Below, piece after piece: positions 32,675 through 34,210 of a stretch of 34,210 nucleotides of DNA. How positions within the stretch are numbered: position 1 is the stretch's first letter; every line of letters starts with the position of its first letter. The notes beneath the pieces were generated by a model, which saw nothing but the letters and a program-made list of their open reading frames with translations, was not told the DNA's origin and ran no database searches. The position numbers and the translations under genes are program-made. The DNA comes from JAKVAV01 sp964651785 (lineage in GTDB: Bacteria; Bacteroidota; Bacteroidia; Flavobacteriales_D; Cryomorphaceae): assembly GCA_964651785.1 (NCBI GenBank), contig CAZYWJ010000030.1, forward strand, positions 1 through 34,210. The letters are read 5' to 3'.

Positions 32675-34147
32675 TCATTTTAAGCTGTAGTTGGGCGCTT
32701 CACGCGTAATGGAGACATCATGCGGATGGCTTTCGCGAATTCCCGAGTTGGTTATTCTTATAAAATTGGCTTCCGCCAAAGCGGCTATATCCTTGGCTCC
32801 GCAATAGCCCATACCCGCTCGCAATCCACCGATTACCTGATGCATCACCTCGGCTAAGGTACCTTTGTAAGGCACTCGACCCGAAATTCCTTCGGGCACT
32901 AGTTTATTCAGGTCATCGAGCGAATCTTGAAAATAGCGATCGCTCGAACCTTGCTGCATGGCTTCTATGGAACCCATTCCTCGGTATGACTTGAATTTTC
33001 TTCCTTCGTAAATAATCGTTTCTCCCGGAGATTCTTCCACTCCTGCAAGCATTGAGCCAATCATTACAGAGCCTGCTCCTGCGGCCATGGCCTTCACCAC
33101 ATCGCCCGTATAACGGATACCACCATCTGCAATAATCGGAATGCCCCGATCTTTGAGCGCGGCTGCTGCATCGAGAATGGCGGTAAGTTGCGGCACCCCT
33201 ACTCCCGCTACCACCCGCGTGGTGCAGATAGAGCCGGGCCCGATTCCTACTTTCACGGCATCCGCTCCCGCATCAGCCAAGTGAACGGCGCCTTCGGCAG
33301 TAGCCACATTTCCTACTACTACGTCAATTTGATCAAACCTTGCTTTGATCTTTTCCAATACGGAAACCACTCCTTTGGTATGGCCGTGTGCCGTATCAAT
33401 CACGATGGCATCCACACCGCTCTTTACCAAAGCTTCCGTGCGCTCTACCGCATCAGGCGTTACCCCGATGGCGGCCGCTACACGCAGGCGTCCGTACTCG
33501 TCTTTGCAACTATTCGGATGCTTGCGCAATTTTATAATGTCACGGTAAGTGATTAGTCCAACCAGTTTATTGTTCTCCTCTACTACCGGCAGTTTTTCAA
33601 TTTTGTACTCTTGGAGTATAATTTCCGCCTCCTGCAAGGTAATTCCGCGTTTTGCGGTGATCAGCTTATCCTTGGTCATCACCTCGCTCACCGGCTTGGT
33701 CATTTCCTTTTGGAAACGCAGGTCTCGGTTAGTCACGATTCCCACCAAGACATTATCGGCATCAATCACGGGTATTCCGCCGATCTTATTCTCAGACATG
33801 ATTTGGAGTGCATCGCCCACCTTGGCCGTTTCGATCATGGTGATGGGGTCCTGAATCATGCCGCTCTCAGACCGCTTCACCTTTCGCACCTCGCGGGCTT
33901 GCGCCTCGATGCTCATGTTTTTGTGAATCACGCCTATTCCACCTTGCTGCGCCATGGCTATAGCCAGCTCGTAACCGGTAACCGTATCCATAGCCGCCGA
34001 TACGATGGGCGTATTCAGCGTGATATTTTTGGAAAATTGCGAGCGAATATCGACCTCGCGAGGCAGGACTTCAGAATAAGCAGGCACCAGCAGGACGTCG
34101 TCGTAGGTCAGCCCTTCTCCCAAAATCTTGGATTCGTTTAGTGACAT
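32675..34147 (-). CDS. guaB: Inosine-5'-monophosphate dehydrogenase
   Basis: The protein has 490 residues, the standard bacterial length. The N-terminal substrate barrel (LTYDDVLLVPAYSEVLP) is interrupted by two CBS domains at about residues 95-210 (MIQDPITMIETAKVGDALQIM, MTKDKLITAKRGITLQEAEII). Catalytic Cys308 is in GIGPGSICTTRVVAGVG. The IMP phosphate site is IPIIADGGIRYTGD, and the mobile flap region includes FKSYRGMGSIEAM. The enzyme oxidises IMP to XMP, the committed step of GMP synthesis. It is the first gene of the minus-strand cluster with the PPIase genes; its stop lies 35 nt before the PPIase start. Confidence 0.97.
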   Translation of the reverse strand: MSLNESKILGEGLTYDDVLLVPAYSEVLPREVDIRSQFSKNITLNTPIVSAAMDTVTGYELAIAMAQQGGIGVIHKNMSIEAQAREVRKVKRSESGMIQDPITMIETAKVGDALQIMSENKIGGIPVIDADNVLVGIVTNRDLRFQKEMTKPVSEVMTKDKLITAKRGITLQEAEIILQEYKIEKLPVVEENNKLVGLITYRDIIKLRKHPNSCKDEYGRLRVAAAIGVTPDAVERTEALVKSGVDAIVIDTAHGHTKGVVSVLEKIKARFDQIDVVVGNVATAEGAVHLADAGADAVKVGIGPGSICTTRVVAGVGVPQLTAILDAAAALKDRGIPIIADGGIRYTGDVVKAMAAGAGSVMIGSMLAGVEESPGETIIYEGRKFKSYRGMGSIEAMQQGSSDRYFQDSLDDLNKLVPEGISGRVPYKGTLAEVMHQVIGGLRAGMGYCGAKDIAALAEANFIRITNSGIRESHPHDVSITREAPNYSLK

Positions 34148-34179
34148 GAATCTGAGTTTGAATTTGAAATAAATTCGGG

Positions 34180-34187
34180 CAAAAGTA
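34180..34187 (-). promoter_or_regulatory. -7 promoter box for the guaB-PPIase-surA-moxR cluster
   Basis: TACTTTTG on the minus strand fits TAnnTTTG and ends 32 nt before the guaB ATG. No comparable box was noticed in the short spaces between the following four genes, which suggests a single transcript. Confidence 0.6.
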
Positions 34188-34210
34188 AGAATAATTGAAC
34201 TGAATTGCTC

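Noticed and set aside
32639..32678. Upstream ATG of the PpiC-type gene overlapping the guaB stop
   Set aside because: It would place 13 residues before a clear signal peptide; the start at 32639 is more consistent with secretion, though the overlap is suggestive.

Overview
The window looks like a draft chromosome segment from a member of the Bacteroidota, most likely a Flavobacteriales-type marine or freshwater bacterium. This rests on a C-terminal type IX secretion (T9SS) sorting domain, repeated Bacteroidota-type -7 promoter boxes (TAnnTTTG and a TTCG variant), weak Shine-Dalgarno signals, a SurA/PpiC/lipoprotein chaperone cluster behind guaB, and protein sequences of Bacteroidota style throughout. 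Genus cannot be set from sequence alone. Three runs of exactly 100 N (18993-19092, 22908-23007, 32373-32472) are scaffold placeholders. They break four or five genes, so reading frames that seem to cross them should not be trusted.

Layout. (1) 1-1150, minus strand: 5' part of a BtuB-like TonB-dependent receptor preceded by a cobalamin riboswitch and a -7 promoter box. (2) 1267-5633, plus strand: trkA-trkH potassium uptake genes, a HAD phosphatase and a TPR protein, tightly packed. (3) 5630-7057, minus strand: dacB, a penicillin-binding-protein-4 type peptidase. (4) 7105-19344, plus strand: a compact surface-polysaccharide run made of an AsnB-type amidotransferase, a GT4 glycosyltransferase, an OPX export lipoprotein, a Wzc-type tyrosine kinase with a (Tyr-Gly)n tail, RfbC, and a WecA/MraY-type initiating sugar-phosphate transferase. 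It continues with 3-5 nt gaps into a lytic transglycosylase and then uvrA, followed beyond a gap by the 3' end of a LOG-family gene. (5) 19427-22907, plus strand: two secreted proteins sharing SPOR-like modules, one with a duplicated N-terminal domain and an acidic linker, the other with an outer-membrane barrel and calcium-binding repeats. (6) 23008-26412, minus strand: comEC (3' end lost in a gap) and a T9SS cargo protein. (7) 26486-27578, minus strand: gap (glycolytic GAPDH) with a strong intrinsic terminator. (8) 27642-34187, minus strand: guaB, a two-parvulin PPIase, a PPIase-like lipoprotein, surA and a MoxR ATPase, apparently one operon.

How the parts relate. Much of the window concerns the envelope: vitamin uptake, peptidoglycan trimming (dacB, lytic transglycosylase), polysaccharide synthesis and export, outer-membrane protein folding (the SurA group) and peptidoglycan-binding surface proteins. 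No CRISPR array, prophage, insertion sequence, tRNA or rRNA was seen. Nothing clearly forms a wholly new system. The most unusual items are the paired SPOR-module proteins, the polysaccharide-transglycosylase-uvrA arrangement, hairpins set directly against two start codons, and the riboswitch-controlled receptor cut by the window edge.
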